This document shows positions 18,922 through 28,417 of a stretch of 64,000 nt of DNA, piece after piece (the first letter of the stretch is position 1; every line of letters starts with the position of its first letter). The notes beneath the pieces are model-generated. The model had not been told where the DNA came from, did no database searches, and was given only the letters and a program-made list of their open reading frames with translations. The stretch is from the NCBI GenBank assembly GCA_027491085.1, contig JAIXWW010000021.1, positions 130,732 to 194,731 on the forward strand, given 5' to 3'. Made by a program: the position numbers and the translations under genes. Source of the stretch: Bacteroidota bacterium. GTDB taxonomy: Bacteria; Bacteroidota; Bacteroidia; UKL13-3.

Positions 18922-20385
18922 TTATCTAACAAAACTAAGTCTATAAATTTGCTCCGAAATAGGTGCAACTAATTCTAATATAGGTTTAGGGAAAATTCCA
19001 AATGCAAAAATTAAAATGGCAATGGTAGCTAACACCAATTCTTCGTTCCACTTTAAATCTTCAAAAACAGTAACGTTTTCGTTTACATCACCTAACATTA
19101 CTTTTTGATACATGCGCAACATATAAACTGCACCTAAAATAACTGTTAAACCTGCAAATAAAGCAGCCCAACTGTTGTATTCAAATAAGCCTAATAAAAG
19201 CATAAACTCACCTATAAAACTATTAGTTAAAGGTAAAGCTACTGAGCCTAAAACTATTACAATAAAATAAGTAGCAAATCGAGGTGATAACAAACGAATA
19301 CCTCCTAAAGTATTAATATCTGAACTTCCTGTTCTGTTAATAATAATATCAGCACAATAAAACACACCAACTACATTAATACCATGTGCTAACATTTGAA
19401 CCAATCCACCTTGAATACCTTGCACATTTAAAGCAAAAATACCTGCAGCTATTAGTCCAACGTGAGCAATTGATGAGTAAGCAAATAGTTTCTTTAAATC
19501 AGTTTGCATAATGGCAATTATCGAAGCATAAACCACTCCAATAAAACACATAGCAATAACATAAGGAGTGTATTCAGCAGTTCCCATTGGAAGAACGGGT
19601 AATAACCAACGCAATAAGCTGTATAAACCCATTTTTAGCATAATACCTGAAAGTAACATAGTGCCTTGAGTTGGCGCTGAGCTGTAAGTATCTGGCTGCC
19701 AAGTATGGAAAGGAATAATTGGAATTTTAATAGCATAAGCTAAAAAGAACATCCAAAAAATAAATCCTTGTTTACAAGAGCAAATGTGGTTCATGGTTAA
19801 ATCAACCCAACTTAAGCTATGGCTGGCAGTATTCCAGTACAAGAATATGAAACCGAACAACATCAATAAACTGCCTGCTAGGGTATAGATAAAGAATTTT
19901 AAAGTTACGGTAGCTCTATTTACACCACCCCAATTTAATGAAATGAAATAAATTGGAATCAATGCTAACTCCCAGAAAATGTAATATAAGAATCCATCGA
20001 ACGACACAAAAACACCAATTAATGCAAAGTGCATCAAAAGCATTAATGAGTACATGATATGTGTACGCTCTTGATTACGGTTAAAGCCCGCTAAAACGAT
20101 TAAAGGCATTAATAAATTGGTTAAAATAACCATCAATAAACTCATGCCGTCTAAACCAATATTGAAATTGATTTTTGGAGAATTAATCCAATCAATATTT
20201 AATGATAATAGGCCATTAGTAACCTCTGGAGCATTAGGTGCTTTAAAAACTGTAAATACATAAACTGTAAAAGCTAATTGGACAATAGTAGCAACTAAAC
20301 TAAACCATTTAACCAATTCACCTTTTAAAAATAAAGCAATAATGCTTGCTATTAAAGGTATAAGTAATAATATAAGTGTTAACAT
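18922..20385 (-). CDS. nuoM: NADH-quinone oxidoreductase subunit M
   Basis: A 487-residue membrane subunit with the helix 5 glutamate in FWELALIPIYFIS, PFHTWQPDTYSSAPTQGTML in the discontinuous helix 7, and LKKLFAYSSIAHVG with its channel lysine. It is a proton-translocating antiporter-like module of complex I lying between NuoL and NuoN. It starts 18 bases after nuoL in the same operon. All of the channel residues I can recognise are present, so it should be functional provided that the peripheral arm (nuoA-I) is encoded elsewhere. Confidence 0.96.
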   Translation of the reverse strand: MLTLILLLIPLIASIIALFLKGELVKWFSLVATIVQLAFTVYVFTVFKAPNAPEVTNGLLSLNIDWINSPKINFNIGLDGMSLLMVILTNLLMPLIVLAGFNRNQERTHIMYSLMLLMHFALIGVFVSFDGFLYYIFWELALIPIYFISLNWGGVNRATVTLKFFIYTLAGSLLMLFGFIFLYWNTASHSLSWVDLTMNHICSCKQGFIFWMFFLAYAIKIPIIPFHTWQPDTYSSAPTQGTMLLSGIMLKMGLYSLLRWLLPVLPMGTAEYTPYVIAMCFIGVVYASIIAIMQTDLKKLFAYSSIAHVGLIAAGIFALNVQGIQGGLVQMLAHGINVVGVFYCADIIINRTGSSDINTLGGIRLLSPRFATYFIVIVLGSVALPLTNSFIGEFMLLLGLFEYNSWAALFAGLTVILGAVYMLRMYQKVMLGDVNENVTVFEDLKWNEELVLATIAILIFAFGIFPKPILELVAPISEQIYRLSFVR

Positions 20386-20403
20386 TAATGATAAATATAA
20401 AAG

Positions 20404-22335
20404 TTAAATGACAACAAAAATTTGAACTGCTAATAAAATAATCATGCTGATAACCATTGCAAACATGTAAAAACCTAAGTGTCCGCTTTGGAATAAACGC
20501 AATAATCGCCCAACTTGGCTTGTAATAAATGCTACTGCATGTACCAATAAATCAATGATTAATTTATCAATAATTACCAAGAACAAATCGCTTAAAAGCA
20601 TAATAGGTTTTACAAAAACGGCATTATAAATTTCATCAACATAAAATTTATTAGCTACCAATTTACTTAAGCCACTTAATTGCTCATCTTCAACTGGGGT
20701 TTGTTTTTGCATAACATATTTATTATAAGCAAATGCAATACTTATCAGAGCCAATCCAACCGCAGTTCCAATTAAAATCCATTCCATAGAATGACTCATT
20801 TCGTGGCCAGCAGGCATGATGGTTTTTGATTGTGCAAAAACACTTGATAAATAGGTTTTAAAATTATGCGTATGGCTTAACACTGGTGGTAAACCAATAA
20901 AGCCAACTACAATTGAGCAAACTGCTAAAATCATCAATGGTAAAGTCATTACCATTGGACTTTCGTGAATATGGTGTTTTACCTCATCTGTTCCTCTGAA
21001 TGAAGTAGAGAAAGTTAAGTACAATAATCGGAACATGTAAAATGCAGTTAGCATAGAGCTAAATGATAATAGGCCCCAAATAATTTTATTATGTTCAAAT
21101 GCGGTTGCTAAAATTTCATCTTTACTAAAGAAACCAGCAAATGGAGGAATACCTGAAATGGCAACAGTTCCAATTAAGAATGTAGCAAAAGTAATTTTTA
21201 TGTATTTACCTAAACCACCCATTCTGCGCATATCTTGCTCTCCACTTAAAGCATGGATAACAGAACCGGCTCCTAGGAATAATAAGGCTTTAAAAAAGGC
21301 ATGAGTAACTACGTGGAACATACCACTTTCAAATGCGCCCATTCCTAAAGCAGCAAACATTAAACCTAATTGCGAAACAGTAGAATAGGCCAATACTTTC
21401 TTGATGTCGTTTTGCAATAAACCTATAATAGCCGCAAAAATTGAGGTGGCTGTTCCTACAATTAAAATTACATCTAACGTATGAGGTGCTAATGAATATA
21501 AAATATTTGAACGGGCTATCATGTAAATACCAGCCGTAACCATTGTTGCAGCATGAATTAATGCAGAAACTGGCGTTGGACCAGCCATTGCATCTGGTAA
21601 CCAAGTGTATAATGGTAATTGAGCCGATTTACCCATTGCTCCAATAAATAAAGCCAATGTAATTCCAACTATAGTAATATTACCTATTCCTAAATTCAAA
21701 GCTCCAATTGCTACTTGATCGTAGTTTAAAGTTTTAAAATGGAACAACATCATGAACATACCAATCAAAAAGCCTAAGTCACCAATGCGATTAATGATAA
21801 ACGCTTTTTTAGCTGCATCGTTGTAAGCTTGATTTTTAAACCAGAATCCAATTAATAAATAACTGCATAAACCAACACCTTCCCAACCAATAAACATCAT
21901 TAAATAGTTATTTCCCATTACTAAAATAAACATGAAAAACACAAATAAATTTAAGTAGGTAAAGAATCTTGAAAAGCCTTCATCATCATGCATGTAGCCA
22001 ATTGAATACAGGTGAATTAAACTTCCTATTCCAGTAACTACCAAAAGCATGGTAATGGTTAATGGGTCAATTAAAAAAGCAAATGGAATAAAAATATCTT
22101 TAAAGTAGAACCAATTGCTTAAAACTACCGTTTCAGAACCTCCAGCAGGAAGGTTAAAAAACAAAAATAATGAGCATGTAAATGATGCCAAAAGCATAAT
22201 GGTGGCAATCCAACCAGATGCATGACCTAATTTTTTGCCAAATAAACCATTGATAATAAAACCTAGTAGCGGCAACAGTGGTATTAATATTGCTGGCGTA
22301 AATAAGTTTGATGTTTGTATAACTGTCTCTGTCAT
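20404..22335 (-). CDS. nuoL: NADH-quinone oxidoreductase subunit L
   Basis: A 643-residue distal membrane subunit of complex I. Diagnostic segments are GWEGVGLCSYLLIGFWF, KKAFIINRIGDLGFLIG, DAMAGPTPVSALIHAATMV, and IKKVLAYSTVSQLG. The C-terminal extension (about 540-643) matches the long lateral helix and terminal helix of NuoL. It acts as the outermost proton pump. The 114-base gap to nuoK is the largest in the cluster and carries a TAAATTCG box on the coding strand, so a secondary internal promoter is possible. Identity is secure. Confidence 0.96.
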   Translation of the reverse strand: MTETVIQTSNLFTPAILIPLLPLLGFIINGLFGKKLGHASGWIATIMLLASFTCSLFLFFNLPAGGSETVVLSNWFYFKDIFIPFAFLIDPLTITMLLVVTGIGSLIHLYSIGYMHDDEGFSRFFTYLNLFVFFMFILVMGNNYLMMFIGWEGVGLCSYLLIGFWFKNQAYNDAAKKAFIINRIGDLGFLIGMFMMLFHFKTLNYDQVAIGALNLGIGNITIVGITLALFIGAMGKSAQLPLYTWLPDAMAGPTPVSALIHAATMVTAGIYMIARSNILYSLAPHTLDVILIVGTATSIFAAIIGLLQNDIKKVLAYSTVSQLGLMFAALGMGAFESGMFHVVTHAFFKALLFLGAGSVIHALSGEQDMRRMGGLGKYIKITFATFLIGTVAISGIPPFAGFFSKDEILATAFEHNKIIWGLLSFSSMLTAFYMFRLLYLTFSTSFRGTDEVKHHIHESPMVMTLPLMILAVCSIVVGFIGLPPVLSHTHNFKTYLSSVFAQSKTIMPAGHEMSHSMEWILIGTAVGLALISIAFAYNKYVMQKQTPVEDEQLSGLSKLVANKFYVDEIYNAVFVKPIMLLSDLFLVIIDKLIIDLLVHAVAFITSQVGRLLRLFQSGHLGFYMFAMVISMIILLAVQIFVVI

Positions 22336-22449
22336 TTTTTAAGTTCTTAGTTTTTAAGTTCGAAGCACTTTCACGCCTTACGTGATTTATTTTAATTAGT
22401 TTTAAATATTGCTATTCGAATTTAATTTTAGTATTTCGAGTTTATAAAA

Positions 22450-22770
22450 TTACCACTTCATTCTATTTAAAATATCAATATCGGTAGAGGCTACATTGCG
22501 GTATATACTTACTAATAAGGCCAAACCAACAGCAACTTCTGCGGCAGCTACCACCATAATGAAAAACACAAATACTTGTCCTTCGGCATTGCCAGCATAA
22601 CTGCTGTAACTTACTAGTAACAAGTTAACTGCGTTAAGCATTAGTTCTATACACATTAATATAATAATGGCATTTCTGCGTAATAATACGCCCATTACAC
22701 CAATACAAAACATAAAAGTACTAAGTAATAAATACCAATTTTGAGGAACTGATTGAATGCTATTTTCCAT
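22450..22770 (-). CDS. nuoK: NADH-quinone oxidoreductase subunit K
   Basis: A 106-residue protein with three membrane helices. Conserved acidic residues occur in IELMLNAVNLL (helix 2) and in AAAEVAVGLALLV (helix 3), which form the proton relay next to the antiporter-like subunits. Length and residues fit NuoK/ND4L. It starts one base after the nuoJ stop, indicating translational coupling. Confidence 0.95.
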   Translation of the reverse strand: MENSIQSVPQNWYLLLSTFMFCIGVMGVLLRRNAIIILMCIELMLNAVNLLLVSYSSYAGNAEGQVFVFFIMVVAAAEVAVGLALLVSIYRNVASTDIDILNRMKW

Positions 22771-22771
22771 A

Positions 22772-23278
22772 TTAATTAAAACGTTCTTTTTTAGCTAAAA
22801 CTACTGAACCAATCATGGCTGATAAAAATAATATTGATGCTACTTCAAATGGAAGAGTATAATCACGATACAATTTCATACCAATGTTCTTTACATATCC
22901 TACCTCAGATAACTGAGGCGCAACATAAGGCACTGGCATGGTGCTGCGAACAGCAGCAATAATGATTAAAAACAACGCACCTCCCGAGAGAACTGCTGCA
23001 AACTTTAATAAAGTTGGTTTGTGTGGTTCTGTTTCACTATTTAAATTTAAAAGCATTACGGTAAATAAGAATAAAACCATAATCGCGCCTGAGTAAACTA
23101 TAATATGCACCACTGCCAAAAATTGTGCATTTAACATTACAAAATGGCCTGCTATTGAAAAAAAGCATAAAATAAGCCACAAAACGCTGTAAATTGGATT
23201 TTTACTAAACACTACAAACAGCGCACTTAACAAGGTAAATGCTGCTAGCATGTAAAATATAATTTGACTAATTACCAT
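22772..23278 (-). CDS. nuoJ: NADH-quinone oxidoreductase subunit J
   Basis: A 168-residue protein with five predicted membrane helices. It includes the conserved helix 3 region AVVHIIVYSGAIMVLFLFTVMLLN, whose pi-bulge tyrosine is central to coupling in complex I. It is the first gene of the cluster here. Upstream is a divergent histidine kinase and not nuoI, so the complex I genes are split in this genome. The ATG fits the usual NuoJ N-terminus, and no earlier in-frame start is convincing. Confidence 0.94.
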   Translation of the reverse strand: MVISQIIFYMLAAFTLLSALFVVFSKNPIYSVLWLILCFFSIAGHFVMLNAQFLAVVHIIVYSGAIMVLFLFTVMLLNLNSETEPHKPTLLKFAAVLSGGALFLIIIAAVRSTMPVPYVAPQLSEVGYVKNIGMKLYRDYTLPFEVASILFLSAMIGSVVLAKKERFN

Positions 23279-23448
23279 AATATTTTATTAAAACCCCGCA
23301 ATAATACTAATTACTAACAAATTTTCTAAACACTTTGTGAAAGGTTTGGTTTTTGTGGAAAGATTTTAATAATTAATTTTTTAATACAAAAGCTTTTGGT
23401 ATAACTGAAATTTAATATTAAATAGCGAAAAAATAATTGCAAAAAAAT

Positions 23449-26277
23449 ATGCATTCGAATATTACTATGTTAGAAGACGATATTGCAAAAAAACTTCTTC
23501 GTCTTTCTATTTATTTAAATGCTTTGGCTGTAGTTGGAAACGTCATTTCACATTTGTATTATGCAGCAATAGTAACCTTATTTGGCACAATATTGTTTTT
23601 TATTTTATCAAAATTGGTTGAAAATAACCGACTTAAAAACACACTAACCAAAGCCAATATAGTTTTAGTTTATTACGCTTATTTTTGTTTAATTTGGTTT
23701 TTCAATGGTGGTTTATCTGGTAGTACCGTCATACTTTTTGTAGTAATTTTTTTTGTAACTTTTGTAATTGTTCCTCATTCAAAACACATTCGTTTTATTA
23801 TTGGCTCAATATTGATGATACTAATACTTTTTGGTACTGAATATTTTTTTCCACAAATAATAATACAGCAATATCCAACTAGGTTTGACAGATTTCTTGA
23901 TATTTCGATAATTTCAATAATGGCACTTTTTTTAATGAAAACTATGATAGAGGTTATTAGAGAAAGTTATTTAAATGAACAAAAAAATGTGTATTCAAAA
24001 AATATTGAGCTTGAAAAAAGTAAACAAGATTCGATTGAAAGCAGGAATTTTTTTAACAAACTAGCTGAAAATTTACCCGGTGTTAGTTTTCAATTCAGCA
24101 TGAGAAATAATGGTAAGGTGGTTTATAATTACATCAGCTCCACTATTGAGCATATTTATGAAGTAAAAAGTGAGCAACTTTATAATGATGGATATTTATT
24201 GTATAAAATGATTACAAAAGATACTGTTGAGAAGTTCAATAGTGATTTGAAAGCATCATTTAACAACTTAACCTATTTTACAAATGAACATAAAATTACC
24301 ACGCCAAGTGGCATTATAAAACATATTTTAATTTTAGCTAAACCCGAGAAACAATCAGATGGTTTTGTGGTTTGGTATGGTTTTAAACAAGATATTTCTG
24401 ACAGAAAGCTTGAGGAAGAAAAACTGTTAGCAAGTGAAAATAAATTCAGGTTTATAAGTGAAAATACTTCAGATGGAATTGTGGTATTAGATAATAAATT
24501 GATTACTTATTTATCAAAATCATACATTAACATGTTTGGTTATTCTGAGGATGAGTATTATAAACGCACTAAAGAAGAAATTTTAAATTTAATTCATCCT
24601 GATGATAGGTTCAATTTGCTTAAAACTTTTGATGATTCTATATTAAAAAAGAAAGAAAACCTAGTATACGAATACCGCTATTTACACAAAAATGGAAATT
24701 ATGTTTGGCGCGAAGACACCTTCAGTTTTTTTTATGATGAAAATGGAAAAAAAATTAAAGAAATAATTGTTGCAAGAGATATAACCGAACAAAAAAAGAA
24801 TAGAATTGAGTTTGAGCAATTAAACAGTATGCTGGAGCAAACCAGTTTTTTAGCTAAAGTTGGAGGTTGGGAAGTAAATATGACAACCAAAGAAGTAATT
24901 TGGACAGATCTTATTTATGAAATGTATGAGCTTGATAAAAATGATTTTAAACCCAATATCTATTCTATTCTCCGCTATTTTAAAAAAGGCCCAAGTCGTA
25001 TAAAAATAACTGAATTTTTTAATCAAGCTGTTACCAATGGAAAAGAGTATGATAAAGAATTAGAGTTGATTACGGCTAAAGGAAATCATAAATGGGTTAG
25101 AGCAATTGGCAAATCCCTTTTTGAAAATGGTGAGTGCATTAAAGTATTTGGAACTTTACAAGACATTACCATTCAAAAAGAAAAAGATGAAAAAATAAAA
25201 GAATTGGCCCTCGTAGCCTCTAAAACTTCTGATGCTGTTATCCTTACCGATTCAAATGCTAAAATACTTTGGGTAAATAGTGCATTTGAAAAAATGACTG
25301 AATACACTGTACAAGAAGTTATTGGTAAAGAGCAGAAAGATTTATTAGCTGGTCCTAAAACTGATTGGGGTTCTGTTCATGAAATGATGGAAGCTACCAA
25401 AGTATTCGAAGCTACCAACGCAACATTATTAAACTACACCAAAAGCGGTAAACTTATTTGGTTTGATATTTCTGTTACACCTGTATTTGATGAAAATGGT
25501 ATTTGTACTAACTTTATTGATGTAAAAAAGGATGTAACTGAACGGATGGAAAAACAAAAGCAGTTACAAGCATTGACCGATGTTACTGCAGACCAAAATA
25601 AACGACTCTTAAATTTTACTTATATAGTTTCGCATAACATACGCTCACATTCTGCAAACTTAACAGGTTTAATAAATTTAATTGATAATACCAATGATGA
25701 GGAAGAAAAATTGGCTTTGTTTAAAATGTTGAAAACAAGTACTGAAAAGTTAGAAGAAACTATTCAGAACTTAAATGAAATTATTTCCATCCAAAATAAT
25801 TTAAATCAGGCTAAGGTAAAACTTAATTTGAAAAAAGAAATTGAAAGAACTTTCTTGGTGGTGCAAGATGTTATTTTGGAATCTCAGGTTACAATTGAAA
25901 ATAATGTTTCTGATCTGATAGATTTGGAGGTAATTCCTGCTTATTTAGACAGTATCTTATTAAACTTAGTTACCAATGCCATTAAATATCGTTCTCCAGA
26001 TAGACTTCCTGTTATTGAAATTTCAACTCAAACAGAAAGTGATTATTTGGTACTTTTAGTAAAAGATAATGGTTTGGGTCTTGATTTAAATAAATTTAAA
26101 GATAAGCTTTTTGGTATGTATAAAACATTTCATAATAATCCAAACTCACGCGGTATTGGGTTGTTTATCACTAAAAATCAAATTGAGGCTATGAATGGAA
26201 AAATTGAAGTAGAAAGTGAGGTAAATGTAGGCACCACTTTTAAAATTTACTTTTCTTTAACAGGTGCTTCAAAATAG
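23449..26277 (+). CDS. Membrane-bound multi-PAS sensor histidine kinase
   Basis: I chose the ATG at 23449, giving about 942 residues; a TTG twelve bases earlier is also open. The N-terminus (to about residue 175) has six hydrophobic segments, with FNGGLSGST between helices 3 and 4, a membrane sensor type often seen in Bacteroidota. Four PAS/PAC modules follow, ending in GTLQDIT- and DVKKDVTER-type closures. The kinase core has its phospho-His in IVSHNIRSHSANL and an ATPase domain with TNAIKYRS, DNGLGL and RGIGLFI. The signal is unknown. It has no neighbouring response regulator and is divergent from nuoJ. The second and third PAS modules resemble those of the large CheB-CheR kinase. Confidence 0.9.
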   Translation: MHSNITMLEDDIAKKLLRLSIYLNALAVVGNVISHLYYAAIVTLFGTILFFILSKLVENNRLKNTLTKANIVLVYYAYFCLIWFFNGGLSGSTVILFVVIFFVTFVIVPHSKHIRFIIGSILMILILFGTEYFFPQIIIQQYPTRFDRFLDISIISIMALFLMKTMIEVIRESYLNEQKNVYSKNIELEKSKQDSIESRNFFNKLAENLPGVSFQFSMRNNGKVVYNYISSTIEHIYEVKSEQLYNDGYLLYKMITKDTVEKFNSDLKASFNNLTYFTNEHKITTPSGIIKHILILAKPEKQSDGFVVWYGFKQDISDRKLEEEKLLASENKFRFISENTSDGIVVLDNKLITYLSKSYINMFGYSEDEYYKRTKEEILNLIHPDDRFNLLKTFDDSILKKKENLVYEYRYLHKNGNYVWREDTFSFFYDENGKKIKEIIVARDITEQKKNRIEFEQLNSMLEQTSFLAKVGGWEVNMTTKEVIWTDLIYEMYELDKNDFKPNIYSILRYFKKGPSRIKITEFFNQAVTNGKEYDKELELITAKGNHKWVRAIGKSLFENGECIKVFGTLQDITIQKEKDEKIKELALVASKTSDAVILTDSNAKILWVNSAFEKMTEYTVQEVIGKEQKDLLAGPKTDWGSVHEMMEATKVFEATNATLLNYTKSGKLIWFDISVTPVFDENGICTNFIDVKKDVTERMEKQKQLQALTDVTADQNKRLLNFTYIVSHNIRSHSANLTGLINLIDNTNDEEEKLALFKMLKTSTEKLEETIQNLNEIISIQNNLNQAKVKLNLKKEIERTFLVVQDVILESQVTIENNVSDLIDLEVIPAYLDSILLNLVTNAIKYRSPDRLPVIEISTQTESDYLVLLVKDNGLGLDLNKFKDKLFGMYKTFHNNPNSRGIGLFITKNQIEAMNGKIEVESEVNVGTTFKIYFSLTGASK

Positions 26278-26356
26278 TAAAATTTGACTTTTAAGTACTC
26301 GATTTCTAGCAACTAACAAACAAATGGCAATTGAGTTTTGAGTTGCTTGCATTTTC

Positions 26357-26381
26357 AGTTGTCCGATTTTTTCGGACAACT
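26357..26381. repeat. Perfect hairpin between the kinase and phosphorylase genes
   Basis: Ten-base arms AGTTGTCCGA and TCGGACAACT surround a TTTTT loop. It lies about 80 bases after the kinase stop. The downstream flank is not a T run, so it is either a weak terminator or a small dispersed palindrome. Confidence 0.55.
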
Positions 26382-26524
26382 CACTTCCTTCCTTTTTTGC
26401 TAGTATACAAAAGCATGAATTTAAAGTATAAAGAGCAATTAATTAAAAATGAACTAAATTCATGTTGTTTTATTAAATCTACCTCTAAAAAACACTAATT
26501 TCGAAGCTGATAAATACTTATAAA

Positions 26525-27379
26525 ATGGAATACCAAATACCCGAAAGCGAATTGATTTTAAACAACGATAACTCCATTTATCATTTACATTTATTGCCCG
26601 AAGATATAGCGGAAACCATCATTTTTGTGGGTGACCAAGAGCGTGTTCCAGAAGTCAGTAAGTATTTTGATAGCATTGAACTTAAAAAAGCGAAACGCGA
26701 GTTTGTAACACACACTGGTTATATTGGCAAAAAGCGTATTTCTGTTATCAGTACCGGTATTGGTACCGATAATATTGATATAGTAATGAACGAGTTGGAT
26801 GCATTGGTAAATGTGGATTTGGCTACAAGAACCATCAAAAAAAATCATACGGCTTTGAACATCATACGCATTGGTACATCGGGTGCTTTGCAATCAAATA
26901 TTCCCATTAATTCTGTTTTGGTAAGTGAACAAGCCATTGGTTTGGATAGTTTGATGCTTTTTTATGAACGTGAAAAGGATGAAATATTAGAGCAATCCAT
27001 TAAGCAACAACTAGGTTTTGATTTTATCAATCCCTATTTGGTAAATGGTAGTAAAGAACTAATTAATTTATTACCCAATAATTATTTAAAAGGAATCACT
27101 GCCACTTGCTGTGGTTTTTATGCTCCTCAAGGTAGATTTTTAAAGGCAAAAGGAGTAAACAATACTTTAATTCAAAAGTTGAATCAGCTAAACATAAATG
27201 GTAAAAGTGTTACAAATTTTGAAATGGAAACAGCCGGTATTTACGGAATGGCCCATGTTTTAGGACATCATGCAGTTTCGGTAAATTGTATTTTAGCTAA
27301 TAGAATTAGTAATGAATTTAGCAAAAATCCTGCTGAAATTGTTGATAGAACCATTAGAGAAGTTTTAGCTTCGCTTTAA
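26525..27379 (+). CDS. Nucleoside phosphorylase (uridine phosphorylase-like)
   Basis: A 284-residue PNP/UDP-family enzyme. GDQERVPEVSKYF forms the first phosphate-binding loop. STGIGTDNIDIVMNEL and IRIGTSGAL supply phosphate and base contacts, and FEMETAGIYGMAH is the ribose-binding Glu-Met-Glu motif. The family cleaves nucleosides with phosphate to ribose-1-phosphate and free base in the salvage pathway. The GDxxR opening and the spacing fit uridine phosphorylase better than purine phosphorylase, but the base specificity is inferred. A TAATTTCG box lies 22 bases before the ATG. It appears monocistronic. Confidence 0.85.
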   Translation: MEYQIPESELILNNDNSIYHLHLLPEDIAETIIFVGDQERVPEVSKYFDSIELKKAKREFVTHTGYIGKKRISVISTGIGTDNIDIVMNELDALVNVDLATRTIKKNHTALNIIRIGTSGALQSNIPINSVLVSEQAIGLDSLMLFYEREKDEILEQSIKQQLGFDFINPYLVNGSKELINLLPNNYLKGITATCCGFYAPQGRFLKAKGVNNTLIQKLNQLNINGKSVTNFEMETAGIYGMAHVLGHHAVSVNCILANRISNEFSKNPAEIVDRTIREVLASL

Positions 27380-27389
27380 TTATGAATTA

Positions 27390-27492
27390 TGCCCTTCGAC
27401 TACGCTCAGGGTGACAAAAACGAAGTAAAATTGAATAGCCGTTCGCGGTTACTGAGCGAAGTCCGATAGCCATAGGACGAACTATAGCCAAC
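27390..27492. repeat. Bacteroidota-type interspersed inverted repeat
   Basis: The arms TTCGACTACGCTCAG (27395-27409) and CTGAGCGAAGTCCGA (27452-27466) are imperfect reverse complements enclosing about 40 bases. The sequence is noticeably richer in G+C than its surroundings. I recognise the CCTTCGACTACGCTCAGGG core as a short repeat seen between genes in many Bacteroidota genomes; its function is unknown. Confidence 0.65.
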
Positions 27493-27508
27493 GGAAAAAA
27501 TAAAAAAT

Positions 27509-27895
27509 ATGAAATATAAAGCACTGATAAGTTTAATTTTTTCTTTGTTTATCTATTCAAAAAGTCACGCGCAGCGAATAGTTTGGTGCAATGTAGCAAT
27601 AGTTCCCAAAGACTCTTCTATGATAACTAAACAGCCTAAATTATTTACTTGGGATACGTTATCATTTACCCGATATGAACCTAAATCAAATAGCATAATC
27701 ACATACAAATACTGTAATCAAACCAAACACGATACATGTAAACAATATGGAAACAAGAAAAATTTATTTTTAACACCAAAACCAAACAACGATTTTGAAT
27801 GTGTGTTGATTAACATAAGAGATGATAATACTGAAATTATCAATTCATTATTGATTTATGGAGAATTGAAAAAATATATTCAGCGTAAATTTTAA
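27509..27895 (+). CDS. Small secreted protein of unknown function
   Basis: A 128-residue protein beginning with a clear signal peptide (MKYKALISLIFSLFIYSKSH, cleavage near HAQ). The mature part has four cysteines (WCNVAI, YKYCNQ, DTCKQY, FECVLI) that could form two disulphides, and it is basic and Asn/Lys rich. I do not recognise a family. It lies directly downstream of the interspersed repeat and has no obvious operon partner. Confidence 0.6.
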   Translation: MKYKALISLIFSLFIYSKSHAQRIVWCNVAIVPKDSSMITKQPKLFTWDTLSFTRYEPKSNSIITYKYCNQTKHDTCKQYGNKKNLFLTPKPNNDFECVLINIRDDNTEIINSLLIYGELKKYIQRKF

Positions 27896-27990
27896 AAATA
27901 ATATTATTTTCTGAATTATGTAATAGTATTGTTTTTAGAATAACTTAATTTTACTCATTTAAAAAGTTGATATTTTATGCTTCAATTATT

Positions 27991-27998
27991 TACTTTTG
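27991..27998 (+). promoter_or_regulatory. Putative -7 box TACTTTTG, possibly leaderless
   Basis: This is a perfect match to TAnnTTTG, with TTG at 27967-27969 in the -33 position. The box ends only 7 bases before the ATG at 28006, so transcription would start almost at the start codon. Confidence 0.5.
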
Positions 27999-28005
27999 CC
28001 TTAAA

Positions 28006-28371
28006 ATGAAAAGAATTTATTTATTTACCTTAACGTTATTACTTTTGTTGCAAAGCACTTGTAGTGTTTGGGTTATACTTTCATTTTACTTACAAAGAAA
28101 TTATATTGAAAAAAACTTATGCGAAAATAGATTTGCTGAAATACCAATTTGTAGAGGTGCCTGTTACTTGAAAAAAGAGTTGAGCAAACAAGAAGCTGCT
28201 AAATCCAATACTCCTAATTTTAAAATTAAAGAAACTGAATTATTTTCAAACTTCCAGATAGTTACTTATAATTTGTTTGTGGCTTCCAACAGATTATTAA
28301 AGTCAACAACTCCTTATAAACTTCAATTGATTAAAACTTATTTAGCTTCACCGTATCATCCACCCCAATAG
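28006..28371 (+). CDS. Small membrane-anchored CxGxCYLKKEL-type protein
   Basis: A 121-residue protein read from the ATG at 28006; an earlier in-frame TTG at 27967 would break the signal sequence and overlaps the promoter box. It has an N-terminal hydrophobic helix (about residues 5-27), then a short segment with NLCENRFAEIPICRGACYLK, holding three cysteines. Small proteins with an N-terminal helix and a C-E-N ... C-x-G-x-C-Y/H-L-K-K motif recur in Bacteroidota, often near metal-related exported proteins. A metal-binding or redox role is only a guess. It lies 46 bases before an AraC regulator on the same strand. Confidence 0.65.
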   Translation: MKRIYLFTLTLLLLLQSTCSVWVILSFYLQRNYIEKNLCENRFAEIPICRGACYLKKELSKQEAAKSNTPNFKIKETELFSNFQIVTYNLFVASNRLLKSTTPYKLQLIKTYLASPYHPPQ

Positions 28372-28417
28372 CAAAACCATTATTTTATTATTATCATTTT
28401 AACTAACAAAAACTCAA

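Noticed and set aside
22336..22449. Small gene in the nuoK-nuoL gap
   Set aside because: No open frame with protein-like features; only a possible internal promoter box and a short CACG/CGTG inverted repeat.
27967..28005. Upstream TTG extension of the small cysteine-motif protein
   Set aside because: It would place 13 residues before the signal helix and translate through a perfect -7 box; the ATG at 28006 is better.
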